DNA from: Cryptomeria japonica
Lineage: Eukaryota > Streptophyta > Pinopsida > Cupressales > Cupressaceae
Reading direction: 5' to 3'
NCBI RefSeq assembly: GCF_030272615.1
Contig: NC_081412.1
Span: 343,099,870 to 343,163,869 of the forward strand
Length of the DNA: 64,000 nucleotides
Below are positions 1 to 11,010 of the stretch, one piece after another. Positions within the stretch are counted from its first letter, which is position 1; each line of letters starts with the position of its first letter. The notes under the pieces were generated by a model. It did no database searches and was not told the origin of the DNA. It saw nothing but the letters and a program-made list of their open reading frames with translations. Both the position numbers and the translations under genes were made by a program.

Positions 1-1
1 T

Positions 2-1831
2 GATGAAAAGGAAGCGGTTGAACTAGAAATCATTAGGTATTTATGTGTTAATGACCGGTCGCCTTCAAAAATTAGATCTGAGACACCAGATTCTTTGTAT
101 AATTCTTTAGACAATAAATGGCGCATTGCCATAGAAAAGGAACAGGAAATGAGAGAAAAATTTTGTTCAACATTTTCCTGATGTATCAAATTCAGAACTT
201 TTTGAAGTTATGAATAAATACAAAGGCCTCTTCTTCATGAGAAGAAGAAGACTCCTGTTATTGGAAGGAAAGGGTCAAGAAGTGATCAAGAATACACATA
301 CTCTTGCTCAAGAAGCTCTTAAGATGCATCAAGTGGCTGAAGCCAACAAGAAGGCTAAGCAAGAACCGACAATAACAAAATGAGATGAAGTGTTTGATAA
401 TGAAGGAAACCCGGTTACTGAACCCATAGACACTATTGATGTCGATGCTCTAGATGTAGAGGATGTTACTTAGGATACACCATCAGAAGCAACAGAATAG
501 GAGAAGCAGGAAGAACAGGTAGAAAAGCAAAAAGAAGCAGAGGACAAAAAGGAGGAAGCAAAGAAGCAAGTGGAGAAGAAGAAAGCAGAGGAGGATAAAG
601 AAGAGGAGAAGAGAAAGGAAGCGGAGAAGGAGAAAAAGAAGGATGAAGAGGAGAAGAGGAAAAGGGAAAAGGAGAAGAAGAAGAAGGATGAAGAGGAGAA
701 GAGGAAAAAGGAAGAGGAGAAGAAGAAGAAGGATGAAGAGGAGAAGAAGAGAAAGAAGGAAGAGGAAAAGAAGAAGGATGAAGAGGAGAAGAGGAAGAAG
801 GAAGAGGAGAAGAAGCAGTAGGAAGAGGAGCAAAAGAAAAGGATGAAGAAGAAGAGAAGCAGAGGAAAGAAGAGAAAAGGAAAACAGAAGAAGAGGAAAA
901 GAAAAAGATAGAAGAGGAAAATTTAAGAGCTACAGAGAAAGAAGAAGCGGCAAAAAGAACTCAGATGGAGACTCCAAAGGCAACCGGTAGTCAAGCCAAA
1001 CCGGCTGACCTCACCAGTCCTATTGACCTCCAGTCTGCAAATGAAATGGAGCTGCTACAGAGCATCAAGGCTGCTCAAGAACACCTTGAAGTGTTAAGGA
1101 GGAAGAAGGAGCAAGATGTGATCCAAGCTATGGTGGGCACTCTTACCGATTTGTTACCCAACACAAACCTCCCCAATACTTATTCATCATTGGCACAATT
1201 GAAGCTCCTATGCACCGTAGTGGATGATTAGGTGCAGAGCCTAGAAGAGGTAGCAGAGGCAAATTCCAAGAAAGAGCATCAAAAGGCTCTCAACATTGCC
1301 CTGGTGAAGAAGCTAAATGAGCTCTAGTCCGATCTGCAAAAATCTCAAAAAGACATAAGGAATGCTCTGGATGAGGGGAATCTACTACTGAGTAAGATTT
1401 GCCAACCCCATCTCTTCTGTGATGATGTGCTTGTCTAGAAGCAAAAGCTACAAACTGACTTGCAGTTATACATGAGCACCTTCAAGCCACCATATGACTC
1501 TTTTACAGCTTATGGGCAAACTGTTCACCGGTTTCATATCCAGTCTACCAAAATAGAGTTGGAAATCAGCAACCGGACTCGAGATTTGTAGGAACTCCAA
1601 CTGGTTCTACTCCCACGCCTACAGATACTTCAGAAATGTTATCTCAATTTGGATGCCTTAATGGTGACTCAAGAGATGAGCGCAATAGATGCCATGGAAG
1701 AACAGGTCTCCCAGATGTAGACAGAGAAAGAAGTGGCTACCTCCCTACTTGAGTCCTGGTCCTTATCTATGAAAAAAAATTTGCAGGACTTTAAATCAGT
1801 TTTTGACAAGTTTTATTCTTTATTGTCATAA
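2..1831 (+). pseudogene. Extra ORF of the Copia-like element, charged coiled-coil protein, decayed
   Basis: Read with two frame changes (near 160-180 and near 825-850), this is one protein-like frame from the window edge to a TAA at 1829. The N-terminal part is ordinary acidic sequence. The middle (about 511-950) is an almost pure Lys/Glu stretch with repeats such as KKKDEEEKRKKEEE, a likely long charged helix or coiled coil. The C-terminal part (about 965-1830) has leucine-rich helical segments such as AAQEHLEVLRRKKEQDVIQA. Eight in-frame stops are TAG (471, 498, 819, 1229, 1325, 1436, 1589, 1718), most where CAG would fit, plus one TGA near 381. It lies just before the PPT and LTR, where SIRE-type elements carry an env-like ORF. 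I see no signal peptide or membrane segment and do not call it env. Function unknown. Confidence 0.6.
511..905 (+). repeat. Purine-only GAA/GAG/AAG repeat in the coding strand
   Basis: Almost 400 bases are nearly pure purine, made of degenerate units such as aagaaggatgaagaggagaa repeated every 36-54 bases. They encode the Lys/Glu-rich region. Frames on either strand here look open for compositional reasons only. Confidence 0.8.
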
Positions 1832-2078
1832 ACTCTTATTCTTTTAATACTAATGAAACAAGGGTTTGTCTGTAATATTTTGTTGTCATTGTTGGCAAAG
1901 GGGGAGAAGTATAAATTTTGAATGTTTTGATGTATACTTTCATGTTAAGAAGTAGTATACATTGTATTTTCTGCAAAAGGGATAGTGTATATGCTTAGGG
2001 GGAGTAATTTTGATTATGGAATATTTTTGTTGTTAAACACTTAGATGTCAAAATTTCCTAAGTGTTGCCATCAATGCC
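1832..2078 (+). other. Non-coding 3' region of the Copia-like element
   Basis: There is no coding signal. Two G-rich purine tracts, near 1899 and near 1998, resemble the true PPT at 2079, and short sequence after the first (gtataaattttgaatg) is AT-rich. Duplicated PPT-like boxes before the LTR are common in this element type. Confidence 0.45.
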
Positions 2079-2090
2079 AAAGGGGGAGAT
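2079..2090 (+). promoter_or_regulatory. Polypurine tract
   Basis: The purine run aaagggggagat directly precedes the TG of the LTR, the expected site of plus-strand DNA priming. Confidence 0.75.
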
Positions 2091-3212
2091 TGTTGGCATT
2101 TTTGATGATTATGTTGTGATTGTCATTGATGGACACACACTTGCATTGAGATCACTTTTGTATGAATAAGTTAAAGCTCAACCAGTATTTGTTCCCAACT
2201 AGTATGATGCATTATAGTCCTTAGACTATTGGTGTTTTGCGGAAAGTGATTACCGATCTGAAGCGGTATGTTGACCCCAAGCGGTTTGAGGATCTCAAGT
2301 GGTACGAAAGATTAGAGTGGTAGAACACATATTTCCTAGTTTTCATTTTTGTCAAACTGGCAACCAGTATTTTGTATGAACTGGTAATACTCTGTGATGA
2401 GTTACCAACCGACATTCTGTGACGAGTTACCATCCACTGATTGTTTGACGATGCTGACACTTTAACGGTGCTTTTTGTGTTGTGTTACAGAATATGTCTA
2501 GATGCATTGAACCTAGGAAATTGTAATGTAATCCTATTGAACCGACATGAAATCAGATTTCTTTATAAGGACATCATGTCTAGGGTTTTAGGCTGTTGCT
2601 AGGGTTTAAGGTGGTTGATGAGTTAGAGAGAGTGTGAAAGTGTAGAAGACTGAAGTAATGCTAGAATACATTAGGAATGAGCTATCAAGGATCTAACCAA
2701 GCAATATGTGCTATTTGCTAGAACACTCACTTGTTGATTACTCACATCTTCGACAAGTCTGAAGCCCTTAACCGGGTAGGCCCAAAAGCCTTTTGTAAAT
2801 TCTCTAACAAGGTGGTTCACATCTGTGGATCTAAAATCCTCTAGCAAGGTAGTCTTTAATCAGACTTATCTCCTAGCAGAGATTGAGATTCCTAACAGGA
2901 TCTGTTCTGGTAAAGAACATTGTATGACCTTAACCGGTCTAACCTTAACCGGTCTAGGTCCTATTCTGCAGATAGTTACTTGTGAGTTCCATCTCACTGT
3001 GGTTTTTCCCATTTGGGTTTCCACGTCAAAATCTCTTGTGTTATGGTGTTTGTGCTTTTGTGCGTGAATGCATTATTTTCTATTTGGTTTGCATGTGTGC
3101 TAACCGGTTTGTCTACTAAATTGTTTTACCAGTTTACTATTAGTCTAGCAAAGTGTTTAAGTATAGTGATTTTTGGCATACTAATTCACCCCCCCCCTCT
3201 TAATATTCATCA
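2091..3212 (+). repeat. 3' LTR of the Copia-like element (about 1.12 kb)
   Basis: The LTR starts TGTTGGCA after the PPT and ends ...TTCATCA. A TATA-like box (tttataag) lies at 2562-2569. The last 200 bases include aaccggt-rich words, a conserved segment around gtggtttttcccat and a C-run at 3189-3197. The same terminal segment recurs at 29259-29463, showing a family. The 3' boundary is set by the last CA before sequence that resumes the extra ORF of element A. The TSD cannot be tested because the other end is outside the window. Confidence 0.75.
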
Positions 3213-3874
3213 AGAACATTTTCTTCCCCAAATTGCTTGATATCCTTGAACTCTCCCCATGACATCTGTGAGACATCTCTAAGAAACTATTCTACCAATA
3301 GTTTGATTAATCTAGGATGACTAACTGAATGGTTACTACCCCTTTGTGTTTATTTTGCACTAATAGAGATAAGATGATATAAGAAATTCAGAATATTCAT
3401 CCTTTGGCCATGCCTCAGATGACTCAATAATTTAAAATGAATAGAATATTGATTGGAGTACCTACCATCACATGTTATATATTTCATTACATAAAATGCA
3501 ACCTACGGCCATTCTCTTGGAAGAGATGTCCGTTTAGTTCCCTTCTTGTCCACACTTAGAGGTCCATTGGCTGGGTGAGTAAAATCTGCCCTAGCACTTC
3601 TTGCATCTTTTGCCTTAGGAAATAGTTCTCCATCCTGTGGAAACCCAGTGACTTCGGCTATTCGCTTCTCTATGGATATGACCTGCAACCCTTTGACAAA
3701 AGCCTCCCCTTCATTGAATGTGAGCATGAATTCATGCATAATTTTCTCTAAAAAATCTATCAATTTTAAAATATAGTCGATCGATCCATAGGTCTAGAAG
3801 TAATGTTCACATTGGTTGTCCTGCAACAAGGTGTCATGAATCACAGGCTCATGATGGATAGGAGCTCCTCCCAT
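3213..3874 (-). pseudogene. Env-position extra ORF of element A, truncated
   Basis: The start ATG (3874-3872) opens MGGAPIHHEPV, which matches MGGQPIRHELV at the start of the homologous ORF in element C (60834). Shared blocks follow in the same order: EVTGFP (C has EVTGLP), the motif DARSARA, then LPREW, YITCDGRYSNQ, FKLLSHLRHG and LIKLLVE. Stops fall after CEHYF, after LPREWP and later. The ORF ends at the Copia-like LTR. The position matches the env-like ORF of Athila elements, but I see no signal peptide, cleavage site or membrane helix. Conservation between two diverged copies suggests it was once selected. Function unknown. Confidence 0.65.
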
Positions 3875-4141
3875 GGCTAACTTGACATTAAAAAACAATC
3901 ACCACAACAAATGAATATCATCACGACAAAATGAAAGACTGAAATATGCTGCGTGATTTTGAAAATTCATGCCTTGTAATATTTTATTTATTCTTCAGTA
4001 CCTTTTATCAACTATGGTGGCAGGAAAGGTATACTCACTCGTGCTATAGGCTTTCACATTCAAAAATGATGTCAAGAAAATTTAAATCACATCATGGACA
4101 AGGACACATAATTACATAACTCATAAATTGACTCATTAAAC

Positions 4142-4157
4142 ACCCCCCCCCCCCCCC
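4142..4157 (-). repeat. G-tract between integrase and extra ORF
   Basis: A run of C on the + strand (G on the element strand) follows the words ttaagttg. Element C has ggttgggggaggggtc at the same relative place (about 60579). It resembles an internal polypurine tract, as known in Athila-type elements. The homopolymer length may be unreliable. Confidence 0.5.
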
Positions 4158-4492
4158 AACTTAAGATGACACGTGTCTACACATGTGAAAAAGGATAGAG
4201 GGAAGGGTATGCAGATTATGTGAATCATATCAGGTAATAATTATAATGAAAGAATAAATGCATAATTAAAATAAAAATAAATAATATACATAGTTGCAGT
4301 TGTACTAATTAATGTTGTAATCAAACGATTAGCTATTCACAATATGAGATGAGGTGACATGAAGTGAATGATGTGATAGAAATGAAATTAGATAAGGTAG
4401 ATGATACAATTATTAGTGGAGAATGGTATTTACATAAAGTATGGAAATAGTTATTATGAATGCATGTAAGAAGAATTTTAAAACTCAGGACC
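4158..4492. other. Non-coding spacer of element A
   Basis: AT-rich sequence with no domain or repeat that I recognise. It separates the end of pol from the G-tract. Confidence 0.4.
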
Positions 4493-4628
4493 AAGAAGGC
4501 CCCCTGTAGAGGCTATAGGAACTACGTCAAGAATGTCCCCTTTAGATGCTACAGGAACTATGCATACAAGGTCCCCTACAAAAGCTGCAAGCATTGTGGC
4601 AAGAAGGTCCCCTGTAGGAACTGTGGTC
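4493..4628 (-). repeat. 36-bp tandem repeat at the C-terminal end of pol
   Basis: The word aagaaggtcccctg and close variants begin at 4493, 4529, 4565 and 4601, an exact 36-bp spacing. Thirty-six bases is twelve codons, and on the - strand the units read as variants of QGTFLPQCLQLL, with stops in the later copies. Element C lacks this array after its integrase. Confidence 0.7.
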
Positions 4629-6060
4629 TGCAATTGGTTGTCAATTGCTGCAGGAACTCTTCTTTTGTTGTGGGCTTATGATAAAGGAGTAGTCGATGAC
4701 CATTGACCAAAAGTTTGAATCTAACTAGGTCTATTGTTGTCAACCAAACTATTCCATTTTGAAAAACTTCATCTATTTCATATGGGCCCAACCAACATGT
4801 TTGTAGCTTCCTCATTATATCCTTATATCTAGAATCATATAACAATGCCCAATCTCCAGATTTAAATTTTCTCTCCTTGATATACTTATCATTCCATTTA
4901 GCTCTTTGATGTTGAATAATTTTTGTATGCTAGATCAATTGCATGATGCAGTCTTTTTGTGCTTTTAAGAGAGTCATATTCAATTGCAAAGTTGTCTTAA
5001 GAGTTTTATGCTCAAACTTAATGGGCATCATGGTTGTTTTTCCATACATCATTTCAAAAGGTGTAAAACCAATAGTTGTCTTCCATATTGTTCTATATGC
5101 CCAAATGGATTCAGGAAGTATATTTGACCAATCTTTCTTATGACGAGCTATTGTCTTGGTAAGAATATCTTCTAAATCCATGTTTGTAACCTCTACCTAA
5201 CCATTTGCTTGAGGATGGTATGGAGTAGACTTCTTGTGTCTGATATTATATTCATTAACCAATGCTACAATTAATGTGGAAGTAAATTGTGGTGCTTGAT
5301 CTGAAACAATCTCTCTTGGTACTCCATATCTAGTAAATATTTCCTCTTAGAGAAATTCAACTACCTTATTATCTCTTGCATGTGTCATTTCTCTTGCTTC
5401 CACCCATTTTGTAACATAATCAATGCATACTAGAATATAGGATTTCCCATTGGAAGGAGGGTCAATTGGGCCAACAAAATCCAACCCCCATTTGTCAAAT
5501 GGTGCAACCAATATGTGGGGATACAATGGCATTTCATCAGATCTGGTAGGCCTACCCATTTGTTGGTATCTATCACATTTTCTAGTATATTGAGTTGCAT
5601 CTTTATATAAAGATGGCCAATAATATCTTGTTTTAAGGATCTTAAGTGTTGTTATTTTAGCATCAACATGTCCTCCACATGGCTCATCATGACATGCATG
5701 AAGAGTACCATATGTTTGATCCTCTCTCACACACCTTCTTAAGACTTGGTCAGGTCCAGTATAAAATAAACAATCAACGATACAAGAGAAATTAAATCTT
5801 TTCTCAACTAGCAATCTTCTTTCTTTAGAAGAAAAATGAGAAGGCATCTTATTAGTAGCTAAATAATTTGATATATTGGCATACCAGGGAGTGTGAGATT
5901 TTATCAAGAACAAATGTTCATCTGGGAAAGCATCATCTATAGCTATAGGATCATCTTGCAATTGAAGCCTAGAAAGATAATTTGCAACTACATTAGCTTT
6001 ACCTGGTTTATCAACAACTGTAATATCAAATTCTTGCATCAATAGCAACCATCAAGCCAA
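4576..6060 (-). pseudogene. Integrase of element A
   Basis: The sequence after ANVVANYLSRL leads into an HHCC zinc region (HACHDEPCGGH, then KCDRYQQMG, where the second Cys of CxxC is Tyr). The catalytic core follows: PFDKWGLDFVGPI, a VSDQAPQFTS segment and YHPQANG followed by VE, so all three acidic positions are recognisable. The C-terminal part has GDWALLYDSRYKD and WLGPYEIDEVF. Stops interrupt the frame near 5349, near 5215 and near 4931. The zinc-site change and stops make it inactive. It is the better-preserved integrase of the A/C family here, because C lacks the core. Confidence 0.85.
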
Positions 6061-6430
6061 TCTTCCTATAATTGAAGGCTTGTTCATGAGATATCTAATT
6101 GTTGTATGATCAATATGCACATAGATTTGATATCATATGATATAATGCCTGAATTTGTTAAGTGCATATATTATTGCCAACATTTCCTTTTCTGTGACAG
6201 TATAATTAAGCTTGGGTCCCTACATGTTTTTGCTGATGAAATAAATTGCTTTCTTTAAATTGTCCATCTTCTGCCCCAAAAATACTCCTAGAGCATAATC
6301 TAATGCATCTGTATGAATATGAAAAGGAAATGACTAGTTCGGACCCTTGAGCACTAGTTCTTGAGTCAAGGCATGTTTGAGCTTTGAGAAATCTTCATGG
6401 CATGTGAGAGTCCAATCATACTCCATATCC
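6035..6430 (-). pseudogene. RNase H domain of element A
   Basis: The order is PFHIHTDALDYALGVFLGQ, AIYFISKNM, LNYTVTEKEMLAIIYALNKFRHY, DHTTIRYLMNKPSIIGRLA and EFDITVVDKPGKANVVA. This is the usual Ty3/gypsy RNase H between RT and integrase. The first catalytic Asp (HTD) and the Glu in TEKE are present. Stops occur in the middle. The matching Asp in element C is Gly. Confidence 0.75.
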
Positions 6431-7260
6431 TTAGTCAAAAGACAATATAAAGGTCCTGCAATTTTTACTAAAATCCTTAGTAAATCTTTGATAATATCTA
6501 GCATGATGAAGGAAACTTCGGACATCCTTTTTCTTTGTGGGAATGGGAAGGTTTTGAATGACTTCAATTTTGGCTAGGTCAGCCTGTATTCTAGTTATAG
6601 AAATATGATGACTAAGAACTATGCCTTCCTGCATCATAATAAAACATTTTTCACTATTCAATGATAAATTGTAATCTTCACACCTTTGCAAAAATTTCTT
6701 TAAATTCTCCACTGCCTCTTCAAATTCTGAACCATAAGTGGTAAAATCATCCATATAGATCTCCATGCTATCATGGGAAATATTTGAAAATATGCTTATC
6801 ACTGATCTTTGAAAAGTAGCTGGAGAATTACACAACCCAAAGGGAAGAACAAAATATGCATATGTTCCCCAAGGGAAAGTAAATGTAGTCTTTTCCTGAT
6901 GCTCAAGAGCAATTTGAATTAGGTTGTACCCAAGGAATCTAATACCTGATCCACAAATGGTAATGGAGAATGATCCTTCCTAGTTTCAGAGTTCAAAGCT
7001 CTGTAATCTACACATACCCGACATTTACCTCCTTTCTTTGGAACTATGACTAGAGGTGACACCTACTGACTATCTGATATAGGATAGATAAATCCAGCAT
7101 TTAATAATTTATGTAGTTCCTCTTTAACTATCTCCCTTAATGTAGGATTGATTATTTGTTGTGGTTGTTTGAGCGGTCTACAATCCTCTTTGATATAAAT
7201 ACGGTGGGTACAAATCATTGGATCAATTCCTTGCATATATTTGTAATCCCACACAAAAGC
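6430..7260 (-). pseudogene. Reverse transcriptase of element A
   Basis: The N-terminal part reads RPLKQPQQIINPTLREIVKEELHKLL and AGFIYPISDSQ, then VSPLVIVPKKGGKCRVCVDYRALN. Frames break in the middle around 6850-6930, where a deletion removes part of the palm including the usual FLDGFSGYNQI block. The C-terminal part has CNSPATFQRSVISIFS, then EIYMDDFTTYG with the YMDD catalytic motif intact at 6746-6757, and MMQEGIVL. Not functional. Confidence 0.85.
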
Positions 7261-7837
7261 GTGTTAATGACATTTGAGAAATTCAACTAGTGTTAGCCTT
7301 TGAGTTTTTGTGAGTTGATTATTGATATTCAAACATTTATTTGGATCGACTTCCACCTTGAAAGTAAGATCAACCTAGGCTGCCTCAGAAAGATGAGAAG
7401 TGCAAACTTCCTATGGCAATAGGGTATGCAATATGTAGTGGCTGTAGGAAAATACGATGTTGTAATATTTGATGTTAACTTTTGCGACTGCTGCTCCAGA
7501 TTATACCGATTTGCCAACATTTTAGAAATATCAGAATCATCATCTCGGAGTCATATGAATGATTCTCTATTAATCATCATAAGATGATTGACAGAGTTGA
7601 ATCCATCTTCTAATTATTCCCCAATGTTAGGCCAAACAAATTGTTCTTGATCAAGTTGGGGCTGAGCAGGTGAATACAGAGCTAGAGTTTTAGTAGTATT
7701 TCCATCAGAAATAGTCATGTCCCTGATTGACATCCAATATATGCATCAGTTGTAGCAAGCCAAGGTCTCCCTAAGATAACCGGTTATTGCCCCAATGTAG
7801 CTTTAGGAGACAAGATCATTAAATTTGTCGGATATTC
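7261..7837 (-). pseudogene. Protease-RT linker of element A
   Basis: Decayed coding sequence that lines up with the linker of element C (40281-40900). Recognisable pieces are the end of the protease domain, a region matching the KKLILFPPAKP and WPDLG words of C, and MLANRYNLEQQSQ near 7520. No separate function is apparent. Confidence 0.5.
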
Positions 7838-8240
7838 TCAGGAGTCTAAAGTAACTACAACATCTTCAATCTTACCATCAGGCCGAACTGTGGAACTCTC
7901 AACAAGTTGTAGTATCGTAGGAGTAGGCCTGAGACTAATTATGTTAAGTTTTTGCATAATGTCTCTTGTCATTACATTGATGGCTGCTCCCAAATCTATT
8001 AAGGCATTCTTTATCTGAGTGTCATTGATGACTAATTTCATAATAGGACTACCAAGGTCAGAATATTTACGAATCAAAATTTTTCCCAACATAATATCAG
8101 CTAGTTGACCCATTACATGCACTGTTTGTGGATCCTTTTTCTTCTTGCCAGGTTTCTTTAAACATGCCTCTTTAATTTCCTTACTATAGATAGGGACATC
8201 CTTAATAGCCTGAAACAATGGAATCTTTACACATGTGTTT
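7838..8240 (-). pseudogene. Aspartic protease of element A
   Basis: The frame runs AIKDVPIYSKEIKEACLKKPGKKKKDPQ, GQLADIMLGKI, VINDTQIKNALIDLGAAINVMT, ILQLVESSTVRPDG. The active-site motif DLGA (7985-7996) is intact and matches the Athila style rather than DSGA. The same region of element C has DLKA and is inactive. Upstream and downstream frames are broken. Confidence 0.75.
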
Positions 8241-9452
8241 TAGTTGATCAATGATATCAAAATTTATATCATCTTGCTGGGGAATCTCTTCATCTTTCAA
8301 CCTTTGAGGAAATAGGGGTATTTTCTGACTCTAAGGTATTTGCGTTGTTGGGCTAGATATTTCCTTTTCCTTTTGTATTTAAGTTATAACTGGAGGGAAC
8401 AGGTTAGGTAAAGTTGTCCTACATCTAAGGTGAATATCACTTACAGAAAGAGAATAAGTTGGGTATTGATTAGGATTAGCTGAATAAACTTGTTGTTGCT
8501 ACTGAGGCTTGCTATTAGGATTTGGCATGGGTTGAGTGGGCAACTGTGTGGGTTTAGGTGGAACGGTATTAGCAGCAGGAGTGGGCATTATAACAAGTTG
8601 TTGAGGTTGTTGATAACCAGAAGATTGATTCGTCCATTGTTGACCTCCTCTCCATTGAGGAGTAGGTTGCCAATTCCCTTGGAATGGTTACCATGGTCCC
8701 TGAGATTGAGACAGATTTTCTTGTGGCTATTGCCACTATGGAGTTTGATTGGAAAAAATTTTCCCTTGGCCTTGAGGATCATACCAATTTTGATAATTTC
8801 TAAAATTTTGAGCATATGGAGGTTGCCATTGATTATTTTGTGCATAGGAATTTCCACTATAACTAGGAAAATAAAGTGGATCGAGAGGCATACCTTGTCT
8901 TGGAAAATTTGGCCTTCTTTGAGCAACATAGAAGACATGTTCATCATCTCCTTGTACTGTCTTGAAATCAGGAACTTCAAGATTTGCAACCATCTTACAT
9001 CTATAATGTGGACAAAATTCTACAAGCATTGCATCAGCTTCCTCATGCTTCTTCTTACTTGAAGTGTGTCTAACTGAGTAGCCATACTGTTTATTATATC
9101 CTCTTTAAAATCCTTCAAAAGGTGATTGAGCTCCATTCAAGAAACTCCATTACTAGACGTTGATGAAGACATTCCTAGCTTGAAACGCCTACTCTTCTTA
9201 AAAGAAGATCTAGAATACTTTGACAAATTTGACCATTGTCATTCCATGTTGCTTGTGTTATATCACCACCTCCCATAAGGTCTAAAGAATCCATGCATTC
9301 ATCATTGATTCCCCTTAGAAATATCATCTTAAGAGAATCTTCATTTAAAACTACTATGCTTGGAATTATTGACACTGAATAGAATCTCTCTAGATAATCT
9401 TCTAGACTCTCATCCTCCTTCTATGTCATTCTAAAATATCATCCCCATGGTG
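8241..9452 (-). pseudogene. Gag C-terminal part of element A
   Basis: It includes MLVEFCPHYRCKMVANLEVP (a degenerate zinc-knuckle region), DEHVFYVAQRRPNFPRQGMPLDP, then a Gln/Asn/Pro-rich tail with repeated NNQWQPPY, YQNWYDPQGQ and QPQQL words, as usual for this Gag type. Nearer 9450 it contains HGDDI and DESLEDY, the continuation of the Gag domain whose N-terminal half lies beyond the DNA transposon at 14271. Several stops and frame changes. Confidence 0.75.
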
Positions 9453-9478
9453 GGGTAAGTGCACCAAGATGGTGAACA
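9453..9478 (+). repeat. Left terminal inverted repeat
   Basis: Twenty-six bases beginning GGGTAAGTGCACCAAGATGG and ending TGAACA, perfectly complementary to 14245-14270. Confidence 0.9.
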
Positions 9479-9504
9479 GAAAAGTGGCCACATGCAAAAA
9501 AAAA

Positions 9505-9935
9505 ATGAAATTTCTCATAACCCGTGCGTGTTCTGGAAATTCAAAATGTGCTAGGCTTGTAACACCAAGCCTAGCAAAAAACAATTAAAAAACAAAAATT
9601 TCCTCAAAACCCATACGGGTTTTGAGGAAAATTACATTTTATAATAAAAAATCAAAAGTTCCTCAAAACCCGTATATATTTATAGTAAAAAATCAAAAGT
9701 TCCTCAAAACCTGTACTGGTTTTGAGGAACATTATTTTTTTATAATAAAAAATCAAAAGTTCCACAAAACCTGTACTGGTTTTGAGGAACATTATATTTT
9801 ATATAAAAAATGAAAAGTTCCTCAAAACCCATAAAGGGTTTTGAGGAACATTATACTTTTTAGAAACCCACGGGTTATGCAAAACTATAAGTTTTTGTCT
9901 TGGTTTGCATAACTCATACGGGTTATATAAAACTA
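9505..9935. repeat. Left subterminal palindrome array
   Basis: About eight copies of a palindrome with a core like AACCC-RTAC-GGGTT. The best is at 9600-9629, with 13-base arms (TTCCTCAAAACCC and its complement) around ATAC. Copies at 9661, 9701, 9761 and 9819 sit in a tandem unit of about 60 bp (one step is 40 bp because a copy lost its right half). The last copies (near 9865 and 9905) switch to CATAACC-type arms. A separate hairpin at 9549-9576 has 11-base arms and a 6-base loop. Confidence 0.85.
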
Positions 9936-9950
9936 GGAACCAAATAGGAA

Positions 9951-10071
9951 GTGGAGAGAGAGAGAGAGAGAGAGTAGGAAGTAGGAAGAGGGATAGAATA
10001 GGATAAGGAGAGGGGGACGGAGAGAGTTAGAGATAGAGAGAGAAGGGGATAGGAAGAGAGGGAGAGATAGG

Positions 10072-10147
<76 letters not shown>

Positions 10148-10216
10148 TAGGGAGTAGGAAGTAGGAAGAGGGATAGGAAGAGAGGGAGAGATAGGGAGGA
10201 GGGAGGGGGAGAGAGG

Positions 10217-10282
<66 letters not shown>

Positions 10283-10872
10283 TAAGGAGAGGGGGAGGGN
10301 NNNNNNNNNNNNNNNNNNNNNNNNNNNNNNNNNNNNNNNNNNNNNNNNNNNNNNNNNNNNNNNNNNNNNNNNNNNNNNNNNNNNNNNNNNNNNNNNNNNN
10401 NNNNNNNNNNNNNNNNNNNNNNNNNNNNNNNNNNNNNNNNNNNNNNNNNNNNNNNNNNNNNNNNNNNNNNNNNNNNNNNNNNNNNNNNNNNNNNNNNNNN
10501 NNNNNNNNNNNNNNNNNNNNNNNNNNNNNNNNNNNNNNNNNNNNNNNNNNNNNNNNNNNNNNNNNNNNNNNNNNNNNNNNNNNNNNNNNNNNNNNNNNNN
10601 NNNNNNNNNNNNNNNNNNNNNNNNNNNNNNNNNNNNNNNNNNNNNNNNNNNNNNNNNNNNNNNNNNNNNNNNNNNNNNNNNNNNNNNNNNNNNNNNNNNN
10701 NNNNNNNNNNNNNNNNNNNNNNNNNNNNNNNNNNNNNNNNNNNNNNNNNNNNNNNNNNNNNNNNNNNNNNNNNNNNNNNNNNNNNNNNNNNNNNNNNNNA
10801 GAGAAGAGGATAGGAAGAGAGGGAGAGAGAGATAGGGAAATAAAGAGAAGGGAGAGAGGTGAGAATAGGATT

Positions 10873-10906
<34 letters not shown>

Positions 10907-10974
10907 GGGGTAGGAAGAGAGCAATAGAATAGGATAATGAGAGGGGGAGGGAGTTAGAGAGAGAGAAGGGGATA

Positions 10975-11010
<36 letters not shown>

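Larger units (their letters stand above)
1..3212 (+). mobile_element. 3' part of a Copia-like LTR retrotransposon
   Basis: The order is a long extra ORF, a non-coding stretch, a polypurine tract and an LTR beginning TGTTGGCATTTTTGATGA. This is the layout of the 3' end of a + strand LTR retrotransposon. The LTR start style and the downstream extra ORF recall SIRE/Maximus-type Copia elements, but no pol domain lies in the window, so the family is inferred. The right end lies inside the env-position ORF of element A, so this element is the younger of the two. Its 5' part is outside the window. Confidence 0.7.

Noticed and set aside
483-846. Leu/Phe-rich - strand frame and Arg/Lys-rich second + frame
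   Set aside because: Shadows of the purine repeat that encodes the Lys/Glu coiled coil in the real frame.
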